IMG/VR virus record: IMGVR_UViG_3300025013_000111
Span: 1-37,034 of that record
Direction: 5' to 3' (one strand)
DNA from: a virus
Length of the DNA: 37,034 bases
A program made the translations under genes and the position numbers. Each line of letters opens with the position of its first letter. Position 1 is the stretch's first letter. The notes under the pieces are model-generated. The model made no database searches. It had not been told where the DNA came from and saw only the letters and a program-made list of their open reading frames with translations. Below are positions 7,033 to 13,808 of this stretch, piece after piece.

Positions 7033-7046
7033 GGGGGGTAAAAGCG

Positions 7047-7337
7047 ATGATTAAACGGTTTTTGAAGCGGTTTAAAAGAGGAGTGCCGGCCGCGCCGGAT
7101 CGCGTAGTCACGGCAGCATTGAGGGCCGTCAGAGAGCGGGCTAAAGCAGACACCAGCTTTATCGCCCCGCCGCTGCCAAAGCCGAACACGGCCGCGTCGG
7201 CGGCGACAGACCCGGGCGACATCCATGCAGAGAACAATGCGGAGATCGACAGGGTCATGGAGCAAAAGCGAGGCGAGCTGATGGTGATGACCAGAAACCG
7301 CAAAGTGGTCAACTTCAGGGTGTGGGGCAACTGCTAG
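7047..7337 (+). CDS. small basic early protein, unknown
   Basis: The protein has 96 residues, with a strongly basic N-terminus (MIKRFLKRFKRG), a low-complexity Ala/Pro middle and a C-terminal stretch VMTRNRKVVNFRVWG. The start at 7047 follows GGGGGG and AAAAG. An in-frame GTG lies upstream, but the ribosome site favours 7047. No known domain is seen. Confidence 0.6.
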   Translation: MIKRFLKRFKRGVPAAPDRVVTAALRAVRERAKADTSFIAPPLPKPNTAASAATDPGDIHAENNAEIDRVMEQKRGELMVMTRNRKVVNFRVWGNC

Positions 7338-7348
7338 GGGGCTTCGGG

Positions 7349-7450
7349 ATGAGCATGAGATTTGTTTTTGCAGTGCTGGTCATGGCCACGGTGATGGGCG
7401 CGCTGTGTGGCTACAGCGTCGCCATCATTTTAATCAAGGTAGTCAACTAG
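7349..7450 (+). CDS. 33-residue single-span membrane peptide
   Basis: The ORF starts at ATG 7349 after AGGGGG and encodes MSMRFVFAVLVMATVMG followed by a second hydrophobic stretch ending IILIKVVN. It reads as one or two short membrane spans. It fills the gap between two early genes with no spare space. Function is unknown. Confidence 0.45.
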   Translation: MSMRFVFAVLVMATVMGALCGYSVAIILIKVVN

Positions 7451-7461
7451 AGGAGAGAGAC

Positions 7462-8079
7462 ATGCAACAAGCAGCAGCAATACCGGAAGGGTTTCGCCAG
7501 AACGGCAAGGGGCACCTGGTGCCCGAGCACTTGATCTCGGACCTGGACAAGCTGATGGACGACCAGGTCAACGAGATCGCAGCCAAGTGGAAGGCTCTCA
7601 GCGAAGCCATCGCAGACTTCAAGGTCAGCACCTTCGGCGACGTACACGCCCTGCTCGGCACCATCAACGAGCAGTACAAGGTGAAGCGGGGGGGCGAGAA
7701 GGGGAACGTGCAGCTGCTCGACTTCAGCGGCAGGTTCAAGCTCCTCATCGCGGTCAACGAGATCATCGGCGTCGGTCCCGAGTTCCAGTCCTGCCTGGAG
7801 AAGCTGCAGGAGTGCGCGGAGATCTGGAAAGACGGCGCCAGACCCGAGCTGAAGATCCTGGTCGACGAACTCCTTGCGACCAACGGCAAAGGGAGCATCA
7901 GCATCGGGAAGCTTCTGCAGATCAGGCGCTACAAGTTCCCCAACGAAGACTGGCAGCTGGCCATGAAGGCCTTGGACGATGCCCTCCGTGTCACCGGCAG
8001 CAAGCAGTACCTGCGGCTCTACGAGCGCGCCGAGAGCGGCTCCTACGTCGCCATCCCGCTCGACATAGCGGCGCTGTAG
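7462..8079 (+). CDS. DUF3164 family protein
   Basis: The protein has 205 residues and matches the DUF3164 family found in Mu-like phages: a helical N-terminal half, the GG.KGNV.L..F.GR.K pattern near residues 75-95, the ISIGKLLQIRRY motif, and a C-terminus GSKQYLRLYERA...IPLDIAAL. The family is conserved in the early region but has no firm function. I chose the ATG at 7462 because AGGAGAGAG precedes it; the same frame is open further upstream. Confidence 0.88.
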   Translation: MQQAAAIPEGFRQNGKGHLVPEHLISDLDKLMDDQVNEIAAKWKALSEAIADFKVSTFGDVHALLGTINEQYKVKRGGEKGNVQLLDFSGRFKLLIAVNEIIGVGPEFQSCLEKLQECAEIWKDGARPELKILVDELLATNGKGSISIGKLLQIRRYKFPNEDWQLAMKALDDALRVTGSKQYLRLYERAESGSYVAIPLDIAAL

Positions 8080-8088
8080 GAGGGGCAT

Positions 8089-8214
8089 ATGAAATGCCCG
8101 AAATGCGGATCGACTGACATCAAAACAGACCGGGGCATCCCCGGTCTGGAATTCACCGTCTGCTCCAGCTGCAAAGCCATACTGGAGCAAAAACCACGGA
8201 GGTCCTTTCAATGA
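8089..8214 (+). CDS. 41-residue zinc-ribbon microprotein
   Basis: The protein begins MKCPKCGS and has a second Cys pair CSSC near residue 27, giving a C-x2-C ... C-x2-C zinc ribbon. GGAGGGG precedes the ATG. The stop overlaps the start of the next, similar microprotein. A nucleic-acid or protein adaptor role is inferred from the fold only. Confidence 0.65.
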   Translation: MKCPKCGSTDIKTDRGIPGLEFTVCSSCKAILEQKPRRSFQ

Positions 8215-8336
8215 AATGCCCCGCATGCAAGACGAAGATGGACCAGGAGGGATTGAGGTGGGAATGCCCCGGCTGCGGCAAAAAAAAGGGGGAGCCCCGC
8301 AAGAAGCGGCGCATTAAGAAGCGGGTTCGGAAGTAA
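8211..8336 (+). CDS. second 41-residue zinc-ribbon microprotein with basic tail
   Basis: The protein begins MKCPAC and has a second pair CPGC, followed by a highly basic tail (KKKGEPRKKRRIKKRVRK) suited to nucleic-acid binding. Its start overlaps the upstream stop, and GGAGG lies upstream. It appears paralogous to its neighbour. A run of eight A residues (8280-8287) followed by five G lies in the gene and could slip. Confidence 0.65.
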   Translation: MKCPACKTKMDQEGLRWECPGCGKKKGEPRKKRRIKKRVRK

Positions 8337-8342
8337 CTGCGA

Positions 8343-8376
8343 ACCGCGGAGTACATAAAATTGTGTACTCCGCGGT
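8343..8376 (+). promoter_or_regulatory. 13-bp perfect hairpin before the third zinc-ribbon gene
   Basis: ACCGCGGAGTACA and its exact complement are separated by an 8-nt AT-rich loop. No T run follows. It may be an attenuator, an RNA-processing signal or a DNA operator. Confidence 0.5.
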
Positions 8377-8426
8377 CATTCCGGCGTGGCGGCCGGAGTC
8401 TGATGATGCAGCCAGAGAGGGTCAAC

Positions 8427-8948
8427 ATGAAGTGTCCAAAGTGCGGCGGCAGAACCATAACCGAAGACGTCCACACCTACCTGGGGCAGCAGCTCGAGCG
8501 CAAATGCATAGCCTGCGGCAAGCGCTTCGTCGATCCCATAGCCAGCGTAGCTGAGGAAGCAGCAAAACCTATGCCCCGGTCCAAATCCATAGGGACCTGC
8601 ACAGTTTGCAACCGCCCCGACATGTACCTGATTCGCGGTATGTGCGGCAAGGACTATCAAGCATGGCGCAAAGCCAATGCAGGGAAAGCCGCCGAGGCAC
8701 CAGTCACAGAAAGCCCCTGGAGAAGCCAGCTGTACAACCGCTCCGAACTTGCCAAGCACGAGGCGAAGCAGGCGGCGGGGATCCCCTTCGCATTCGAGAG
8801 CGAGGAACCCATGCCGTCCGCTCCGTCCACCGAGCCCATCCTAGATCCAGCCGAGTCCGTTGAGTCAGGTCAGGTCAGGTCAGGTCAGGTCAGGTCAGGT
8901 CAGGTCAGGTCAGGTCAGGTCAGGTCAGGTCAGGGGGCCGGTACTTGA
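8427..8948 (+). CDS. zinc-ribbon protein with a pentanucleotide-encoded SGQVR repeat tail
   Basis: The protein has 173 residues. The N-terminus MKCPKCGG...CIACGKRF is a zinc ribbon like the two genes before it. A second Cys cluster follows (CTVCNRP...GMCGKDY). The C-terminal part ends in SGQVR repeats encoded by 14 copies of GTCAG, then GAGT and stop. Because the unit is five bases, gain or loss of copies changes the frame; one alternative frame would continue through to 9042. The start at 8427 follows GAGAGGG; an upstream ATG at 8406 in the same frame is possible. Confidence 0.7.
   Translation: MKCPKCGGRTITEDVHTYLGQQLERKCIACGKRFVDPIASVAEEAAKPMPRSKSIGTCTVCNRPDMYLIRGMCGKDYQAWRKANAGKAAEAPVTESPWRSQLYNRSELAKHEAKQAAGIPFAFESEEPMPSAPSTEPILDPAESVESGQVRSGQVRSGQVRSGQVRSGQGAGT
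8864..8933 (+). repeat. GTCAG pentanucleotide array, 14 perfect copies
   Basis: Seventy bases consist of 14 uninterrupted GTCAG units inside the 3' end of the zinc-ribbon gene. All three frames through the array lack stops. Perfect units suggest recent slippage. One frame gives a short end, and another gives a longer tail to 9042. Confidence 0.95.
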
Positions 8949-9031
8949 TCCAATCACAATCGAAATTCTCCAGATAATGGCCGCAAGGCATAAAAATGAG
9001 CAGGCACATTTGATTTTAAAGGGGGGCACGG

Positions 9032-9211
9032 ATGTTTTCTAAAGGAAGGGAAAATGAGGCGGCTAGCGCAGGCACTCTCATGAAACAGATCGAGCAGCTG
9101 CTGGCCGAGAACCATGACCTGAAAATCAAGCACTACGAGCTCATCCTCGAGATACGCAGAATCAGAGATAGCCGCCCGGCTGAAGCTCTTCCCTTGCTAC
9201 AGGTCGCCTGA
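9032..9211 (+). CDS. 59-residue helical protein, unknown
   Basis: The ORF starts at ATG 9032 after GGGGGG and encodes a charged, helical peptide (MKQIEQLLAENHDLKIKHYELILEI in part, a likely coiled coil). An internal ATG at 9080 is an alternative start. The stop overlaps the next start (TGATG), indicating coupling. Some families of this type assist DNA or RNA processes, but I recognise none here. Confidence 0.55.
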   Translation: MFSKGRENEAASAGTLMKQIEQLLAENHDLKIKHYELILEIRRIRDSRPAEALPLLQVA

Positions 9212-9507
9212 TGTACTGCTACACACCCGACCTGTGCAAGTACCACGGATGGTTCGGCCCTAAGCAGTGGTGTCGGCATCCGGACCACCTGGAGCCGATC
9301 GAGCCCAGCCGCCGCTATGCCATAGAGGCGAACGGCGGAAAGTGCGCAAACCATGTGGACTGGGAGGCCAGGACCATGCCGGGACTAGAGCCGCCCTGGC
9401 CGATGCCGGTCGACCTCCGGGAGCTCTTCCCGAGAGAAGAACCAAAACCCGGTTTTTGTACGCATGGCGTACAGAATCGACAGAATGAGAGCGAAAATGA
9501 CCGCTAA
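9211..9507 (+). CDS. Cys/His/Pro-rich small protein, unknown
   Basis: The protein has 98 residues. The N-terminal third contains several Cys and His residues (CYTPDLCKYHGW, WCRHPDH, KCANHVDW) that could bind zinc; the rest is proline-rich. It is coupled to the gene before it. No family is recognised. Confidence 0.6.
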   Translation: MYCYTPDLCKYHGWFGPKQWCRHPDHLEPIEPSRRYAIEANGGKCANHVDWEARTMPGLEPPWPMPVDLRELFPREEPKPGFCTHGVQNRQNESENDR

Positions 9508-9712
9508 CAAATTGGCAGCTGCCAGGAGGAAACTTGGCATGAACCGAGCGGAGATGGCGAAAAGGCTCTGCACCCCCTACCGCACCTATGTCGACTGGGA
9601 GCGTGGAGAGCGCCGGGTACCGGGAGTCTGCAAAGTCGCAGTCGATTTGTTGCTGGAGAAGGACCGCCTGTTCATGGCCTCGATCGGCAAGCGGCTTCCT
9701 GGAGGAGAATGA
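9497..9712 (+). CDS. XRE-type HTH protein
   Basis: The protein has 71 residues from ATG 9497. An HTH of XRE type covers about residues 3-40 (LAAARRKLGMNRAEMAKRL, then YRTYVDWERGERRVP). A longer form from ATG 9464 is possible but would add an unusual N-terminus with no clear ribosome site. The start lies inside the end of the upstream gene, and the stop overlaps the next start. It is likely a small early regulator. Confidence 0.7.
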   Translation: MTANKLAAARRKLGMNRAEMAKRLCTPYRTYVDWERGERRVPGVCKVAVDLLLEKDRLFMASIGKRLPGGE

Positions 9713-9939
9713 TGGTGCGGCGTGTGTGCCCCTGCGGGAGCCGGTTGGTTCAGAAGCCATACGAGAGCGCGGCCCAGTTCGAGAAACGGAAGTACTGCGA
9801 CTCCAGATGCAAAGGCAAGTACCACCGCGACCCACCCCGGGAGAACAACTTCGGCTTGGCAGTCCCCAAGGTAAAGAAGCAGCTACGAGTCGGCAAAGGC
9901 ATGATGCCTTTCCTTACGAGGTCTAGCAGGCCGGAATGA
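9709..9939 (+). CDS. small Cys-rich basic protein
   Basis: The protein has 76 residues. CPCGS near the N-terminus and YCDSRCKGKYH further on form a CxC...CxxxC pattern, like MYM- or DUF2256-type treble-clef zinc proteins. The C-terminal half is basic. The start has GGAGGA and overlaps the preceding stop. Zinc binding is inferred. Confidence 0.6.
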   Translation: MMVRRVCPCGSRLVQKPYESAAQFEKRKYCDSRCKGKYHRDPPRENNFGLAVPKVKKQLRVGKGMMPFLTRSSRPE

Positions 9940-10067
9940 AAGTTGAGCAGCATAACACAATCGAACTGTGCGCGGAGCACATCAGGGAGGGGGTTAATGG
10001 CATTGAGACCATCTTGGGAGGTCTACCACAGACTTGGAGAAGAGATGTCTCGGCACCTAAAACCTAA
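9936..10067 (+). CDS. possible 43-residue protein overlapping the next gene
   Basis: The ATG overlaps the upstream stop (ATGA), but the ribosome site is weak. It begins MKVEQHNTIELCAEH. Its last 71 bp overlap the better-supported ORF at 9997 in another frame, so one of the two may be spurious. Confidence 0.3.
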   Translation: MKVEQHNTIELCAEHIREGVNGIETILGGLPQTWRRDVSAPKT

Positions 10068-10194
10068 CTACACGTATGAGGAGATAGGCGCCTGTCTTGG
10101 CGTGTCCAAGCAGAAGGCATATCACGAGGCTATGGTCGCTCTCGGAAAGCTCGCGTATCAACTTAAAAAGATTTTCAAGCAGGAGGTCGCGTGA
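9997..10194 (+). CDS. small HTH protein (sigma region 4-like)
   Basis: The protein has 65 residues. The motif NYTYEEIGACLGVSKQKAY has the look of a sigma-factor region 4 or RinA-like helix-turn-helix, followed by a helical tail. The ATG at 9997 follows GGGAGGGGG. Its GTG-starting neighbour overlaps the stop. A regulatory role in early or middle expression is inferred. Confidence 0.6.
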   Translation: MALRPSWEVYHRLGEEMSRHLKPNYTYEEIGACLGVSKQKAYHEAMVALGKLAYQLKKIFKQEVA

Positions 10195-10376
10195 AAAAAC
10201 CCTATTTCGTGATGGTCTACACGGCATCCAAGGAGAGCGCTTGGCCGCTTGAGGACAAATGGACAGATGTTGCCTTTTTTGAAACCGAACAGCAAGCCCG
10301 CGACTTTGCGGATAAAGACGAAACAGCGCGGCGGTGGGGCTTCGAGGTCTGCAAGATCGGGCTGATCGCAGCATAA
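10191..10376 (+). CDS. 61-residue early protein, unknown
   Basis: The GTG start has a strong AGGAGG and overlaps the preceding stop. The sequence has a beta-alpha pattern (YFVMVYTASKES, then FFETEQQARDFADKDE). No family is recognised. Confidence 0.6.
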   Translation: MKKPYFVMVYTASKESAWPLEDKWTDVAFFETEQQARDFADKDETARRWGFEVCKIGLIAA

Positions 10377-10388
10377 CAGGAGATCAAA

Positions 10389-10739
10389 ATGAAGACACTC
10401 AGGATCACTTTTGAAATGGAGATCGACGTTCAGTTTGAGGACCCCGAAGCGGCGAAGGCTTACTTCGTGGATGGCGACTGGAAGAAAGACTTTTACGAGC
10501 TGAACGACCTGGAGGCGCTGGCCGTCGCGGTGGCGAGCGGGTTTCATCACGAGACTGATCGCTGGGATACTGACCTTAAATGCTGGTGCAGGTTCGTCGA
10601 AGGGTTCGGTAAGTTCGTGATGATAAAAGATACTCCGTGCGCCTTCAGGCTTACCGATGGCTACGCCAAAGAGGGCGGCGGTCACATTCTGGTCAGGTAC
10701 GAGTCTGAACTCGACGACGCCGGGACTTATGAGGTTTAA
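10389..10739 (+). CDS. 116-residue early protein, unknown
   Basis: It starts at ATG 10389 after AGGAG. The protein is acidic, begins with an amphipathic strand (MKTLRITFEMEIDVQF), and contains a central Trp/Cys motif (CWCRFVEGFGKFV). Neither conserved motifs nor membrane segments are visible. It sits in the operon just before gemA. Confidence 0.65.
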   Translation: MKTLRITFEMEIDVQFEDPEAAKAYFVDGDWKKDFYELNDLEALAVAVASGFHHETDRWDTDLKCWCRFVEGFGKFVMIKDTPCAFRLTDGYAKEGGGHILVRYESELDDAGTYEV

Positions 10740-10741
10740 CC

Positions 10742-11251
10742 ATGCCTTTAAAGACCTTTAAAAACCAGACCCCAGCCGAGCAGTGGAACCGCGATCGCAT
10801 CCGGATCCACACTCTCAAGACCAAAGTCGAAAAGACTGTGCCCGGCTACAGCGACGACAACTATCGCGATCTGATCAGCGACGTCAGCAAAAGCCGCTGC
10901 GACTCCTCCAAGGAGCTCACCCCCGCCGAGCGCTACGCCCTGATCCAGCGCCTGCAGGAGCTGGCCGGCGAGGAAGTGAGCAAGCCGAAACAGACTTGGA
11001 CCAAGAAGAGCTACCCGCACCGACCCAAGAACATGGACAAACCGGGGCAGTCCAGGAGCGACCAGCTCGGCAAGATAGAGGCGCTCCTCACCATCGGCAA
11101 CCTCAGCTGGAAGTACGCCGACGCGATCGCCAAACAGATGCGCCTCGCCGACAAGGTGCAGTGGGTAAAAACCGAGGACCTCTACCGGATCATCACGGCC
11201 CTCACAAAGAAGGCCCAGAAAGAAGGCTGGGACCTAAGCGGAGCAAAGTGA
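10742..11251 (+). CDS. gemA: GemA (Mu gp16-like, DUF1018)
   Basis: The protein has 169 residues. It shows the DUF1018 pattern: IRIHTLKTK near residue 21, YRDLISDV, the S-SKELTPAERYALIQRL helix, and a C-terminal half ending DLYRIITALTK. In Mu, GemA modulates expression of host genes and DNA supercoiling and is encoded just before mor. The same order occurs here, with the activator gene starting 1 bp downstream of its stop. Confidence 0.9.
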   Translation: MPLKTFKNQTPAEQWNRDRIRIHTLKTKVEKTVPGYSDDNYRDLISDVSKSRCDSSKELTPAERYALIQRLQELAGEEVSKPKQTWTKKSYPHRPKNMDKPGQSRSDQLGKIEALLTIGNLSWKYADAIAKQMRLADKVQWVKTEDLYRIITALTKKAQKEGWDLSGAK

Positions 11252-11252
11252 C

Positions 11253-11828
11253 ATGAGACTGGCCGAGCATTACCCGGAGACGCTCCGGGACATCTACAGC
11301 AAGATCGAGGAGGTGATCATCAAGTCCGACGCCAACCCGGCCGCCATGGACATCGCCCTCCACGTTACCGAGTGGATCCGCAAGAACTGGAGCGGCCGCA
11401 CCCTGATCCCCAGGTGGTGGGGTCCGGCAGAAACCAGCCTGCCCGAAGCAGATGGCGAAACCCTCCCGGGAGTCGTGGCCCAGGTCGACCCGCTGCGCAC
11501 CCTGCGCGGCCGCGAGTTGCGCGACGTCACCCTGGGGATCCTCCTCACCGATCCCAACGCCCGCGTCGCCCACCCCTGCCATCTCGCCACCGCCATCGCC
11601 GTTCGAGTTGAAGAGGAATGGTCCAGGACCCAGCTCTACATTCCGAAAGGCTCCGCCGTCGACCGCGTCATCCGCGACTCCCAGATCTGGACCGACTTCC
11701 GCGGCTTCGGCAATATCGGCGAAGTGGTCACCAACCACAAGGTCTCCCAGTCCGTCATCTACGACATTTTCCGCCGGATACAGAAAGAAAAGAAAGCCCG
11801 CGAAGAGCCCCTTCTGCCAGGCTTCTGA
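11253..11828 (+). CDS. mor: Mor/C-type transcription activator of phage genes
   Basis: The protein has 191 residues. The C-terminal region (about 125-180) matches Mu Mor: YIPKGSAVDRVIRDSQIWTDF, then a helix-turn-helix with VSQSVIYDIFRRIQ. Mor is a dimeric activator that binds a dyad just upstream of RNA polymerase at promoters lacking a good -35. It is longer than Mor (129). There is no separate C gene in the window, so this protein may activate the late promoters directly. Two matching dyads lie at 11921 and 19967. A terminator follows the gene. Confidence 0.92.
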   Translation: MRLAEHYPETLRDIYSKIEEVIIKSDANPAAMDIALHVTEWIRKNWSGRTLIPRWWGPAETSLPEADGETLPGVVAQVDPLRTLRGRELRDVTLGILLTDPNARVAHPCHLATAIAVRVEEEWSRTQLYIPKGSAVDRVIRDSQIWTDFRGFGNIGEVVTNHKVSQSVIYDIFRRIQKEKKAREEPLLPGF

Positions 11829-11890
11829 CATCTCCCATTGACGTAATGCCCGTAATGAGCTATTAAAGGAAAATTCCCTTATCATTCAAG

Positions 11891-11919
11891 CCCCTCCGAC
11901 CCCTCCGGAGGGGTTTTTT
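11891..11919 (+). terminator. intrinsic terminator ending the early/middle operon
   Basis: CCCCTCCG pairs with CGGAGGGG across a 7-nt loop and is followed by six T. It sits between the activator gene and the first late-promoter dyad, separating early from late transcription. Confidence 0.88.
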
Positions 11920-11920
11920 A

Positions 11921-11964
11921 TTTACGGCCCCGTAAAAGACACCCCCCGCACATTCCTGTAGAGT
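11921..11964 (+). promoter_or_regulatory. putative late promoter for the lysis operon, activator dyad plus -10
   Basis: The dyad TTTACGG-CC-CCGTAAA (11921-11936) is followed after exactly 22 bp by CTG TAGAGT, a -10-like hexamer at 11959-11964. No -35 box is present, as expected for an activator-dependent promoter. The same dyad and spacing occur upstream of the protease/capsid genes. The position equals that of Mu's Plys. Confidence 0.7.
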
Positions 11965-11994
11965 CCCCCCTGTCATTTGTTGTCTCCTTTGCCC

Positions 11995-12032
11995 GGCCGC
12001 CCCGAGGTTCCTGCCATTTCCTCGGGGCGGCC
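11995..12032 (+). promoter_or_regulatory. very stable hairpin in the 5' leader of the lysis operon
   Basis: GGCCGCCCCGAGG and its exact complement form a 13-bp GC-rich stem with a 12-nt loop, about 30 bases before the start codon of the lysis gene. No U tract follows. It is expected near the 5' end of the late transcript and may delay or protect lysis expression. Confidence 0.6.
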
Positions 12033-12063
12033 ACCCTTAGTTTCCCAAACACATGAGGTTCCC

Positions 12064-12621
12064 GTGAGTCTGCTCGAAACCCTGCGCAAAGCCATCTTTG
12101 CCAACGAACTCTCCAGCAACGCCAACGCCATCTACCGCTTCAGCAACGCCAGCGAAGCCAGCGGCCTTTCCTTCGGCATCAGCCAGCTTGACGTGGGCCA
12201 CAACTCCGCTGCCGTCAAGTGCCTCCAGGAGTGCGGGTTCACCGAAGCCGAGATAGCAGATGTTAAGGCAAAGCGCGGCGGCGGGCTCTCCGCCAAGCTC
12301 AAAGCCAACATGGCCATCGTCGACAAGTACGACGACGCCCAGATCTCCTACTGTCTGGACCACGTACTGACCGTTGCCAAGTCCCGGCGCATCACCTTTG
12401 CCAACGACGAAGCCATCGTCCACGCCGCCGACTACCACAATCAGTTCTACATGTCCACCAACGGCAAGATGGCCAACGCCCTGGCCGCGCTCGGCCGTCC
12501 CGTCACCGCCCAGGACATCCTGAAGATCAAGCTAAGTACCGCCTGGGGGCAGAAAGAGCCCGGCGACGTGAACCGCCGGTACAACAACATCGTCCGCATC
12601 ATGGCCACGCACAGCGCATGA
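12064..12621 (+). CDS. putative endolysin
   Basis: The protein has 185 residues from a GTG at 12064 (GAGG upstream; the frame is open further back). It opens with ETLRKAIFANELSSNAN, and a motif SEASGLSFGISQLD near residues 35-50 recalls the Glu-plus-GISQ region of lysozyme-like muramidases. No signal peptide is seen, so it would depend on a holin. It is the first gene after the late promoter and is followed by a two-span membrane protein, as expected for a lysis cassette. The exact enzyme class is not settled by what I can see. Confidence 0.65.
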   Translation: MSLLETLRKAIFANELSSNANAIYRFSNASEASGLSFGISQLDVGHNSAAVKCLQECGFTEAEIADVKAKRGGGLSAKLKANMAIVDKYDDAQISYCLDHVLTVAKSRRITFANDEAIVHAADYHNQFYMSTNGKMANALAALGRPVTAQDILKIKLSTAWGQKEPGDVNRRYNNIVRIMATHSA

Positions 12622-12664
12622 CAACCAGCCCCCAGGTGATGGGGCCCACACTCCGGAGGAAGCA

Positions 12665-12913
12665 ATGAAAAGAAAATTTGACCTCAAACCTCTCCTGGCC
12701 ATCGCCGCGATCATCGGCTTTTTTGCCGCCATCATCGTCCTGATCAGCGCCCCCGATATCCCCGTCTCCGTCAAGGACATCCTGCTGATCCTAATCGGAG
12801 CCCTTGTCGCGATCGTGAAAGACGTCTTCGGCTACTACTTCGGATCTTCCGAGGGGAGCGCCCGCAAAACCGAGCTGCTCACCCCCGCCCCTGCCCCGCC
12901 CGAGGTGCCGTAA
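12665..12913 (+). CDS. putative holin (two membrane spans)
   Basis: The protein has 82 residues with two hydrophobic spans (about 9-28 and 38-57) and a charged, Pro-rich tail. GGAGG precedes the ATG. Size, topology and place right after the putative endolysin fit a class II holin that forms holes in the inner membrane. The next gene starts on the following base. Confidence 0.68.
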   Translation: MKRKFDLKPLLAIAAIIGFFAAIIVLISAPDIPVSVKDILLILIGALVAIVKDVFGYYFGSSEGSARKTELLTPAPAPPEVP

Positions 12914-13585
12914 ATGAACTGGGGCGACTACTTCACCACCGACTGGCGGCAGACCGATCTGCGCCGCACCGTCCTCCTGGTGCTACTGATCCTGGCTGTC
13001 TTTGCCGCCCTGTGGCAGTACCTCATGCCGGAGATCCGCACCATCAACACCACCACCTTTAAACGTGTCCCGGAGCTCCGGACCGTGAAGGATGTGCAGC
13101 GGGTCCTGGTCCCGTGTCCCGAGCGCGGCATCGTAGTCCTGGACAAGGCGAAGTTGGCCGAAACGATGGATCTCCCCTGGCTCCAGGGGGGGAATCTGGA
13201 AGGAGCAGAGGCCGAGGACGGCCCGGCATCTGCGGGGGAGGTGATCCCCCCCGAATTAGGGGGCACCATACAGCACGACCTTGAGGTAAGCGGCACAGCC
13301 GACATCCCCGAATCCCGCAACGGCGTCGAGGCCCTGAGTGTCATCGACATGGAAACCGGCGTCACCACCATCACTGTCCGGGAGAAGCCCGCCCCCTGGT
13401 TCCAGTTCCGCAACGATGGCGCGGTCGGCATCCGGTACGGCCTGGATCAGCGCCTGCAGTACATCGGCAACGTCTACGGCAAGTGGGATTTTCTCAGGGT
13501 GAAGAACGTCTATTTCAGCGCCGTCGCCAATCTGGAAACCGGGGGAGACGCCCGGCTCCAGCTCGGCACAGAATACCGTTGGTGA
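12914..13585 (+). CDS. membrane-anchored protein of the lysis cassette, unknown
   Basis: The protein has 223 residues. One N-terminal membrane span (about 19-40) is followed by a periplasm-sized domain. Its C-terminal third is rich in alternating aromatic/hydrophobic beta strands and ends in TEYRW, an aromatic end like that of outer-membrane beta proteins. It directly abuts the holin-like gene. By position it could fill the spanin role of bridging inner and outer membrane, but the coiled coil of typical i-spanins is not evident. Confidence 0.6.
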   Translation: MNWGDYFTTDWRQTDLRRTVLLVLLILAVFAALWQYLMPEIRTINTTTFKRVPELRTVKDVQRVLVPCPERGIVVLDKAKLAETMDLPWLQGGNLEGAEAEDGPASAGEVIPPELGGTIQHDLEVSGTADIPESRNGVEALSVIDMETGVTTITVREKPAPWFQFRNDGAVGIRYGLDQRLQYIGNVYGKWDFLRVKNVYFSAVANLETGGDARLQLGTEYRW

Positions 13586-13589
13586 TGAA

Positions 13590-13808
13590 ATGGACGACAT
13601 CGATCGGGCGCAACAGTTCGACCAGGTGTTTCTTGCCGACGCACTAGCCGCCCATTACCGCAACCGGATCAACGGCCACTCCGCAACCCGCTGTGAGGAT
13701 TGCTACCAGCCCATACCCGAACAACGTCGTATGGCTGCACCCGGATGCACCAGGTGCGTCGGATGCCAGACCGACTTTGAAAACTACCGCCCCCGGAGGA
13801 GCACTTGA
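13590..13808 (+). CDS. TraR/DksA-type C4 zinc-finger protein
   Basis: The protein has 72 residues with CEDCYQPIPEQRR...CTRCVGCQ, the C4 zinc finger of the TraR/DksA family. Many Mu- and P2-like phages carry such a gene in the late region. TraR-type proteins bind the RNA polymerase secondary channel. Whether this one does is inferred from the finger and size. The stop overlaps the TTG start of the next gene. Confidence 0.85.
   Translation: MDDIDRAQQFDQVFLADALAAHYRNRINGHSATRCEDCYQPIPEQRRMAAPGCTRCVGCQTDFENYRPRRST

Noticed and set aside
8864-8933. GTCAG array as a CRISPR
   Set aside because: Units are 5 bp with no spacers; it is a simple tandem repeat.
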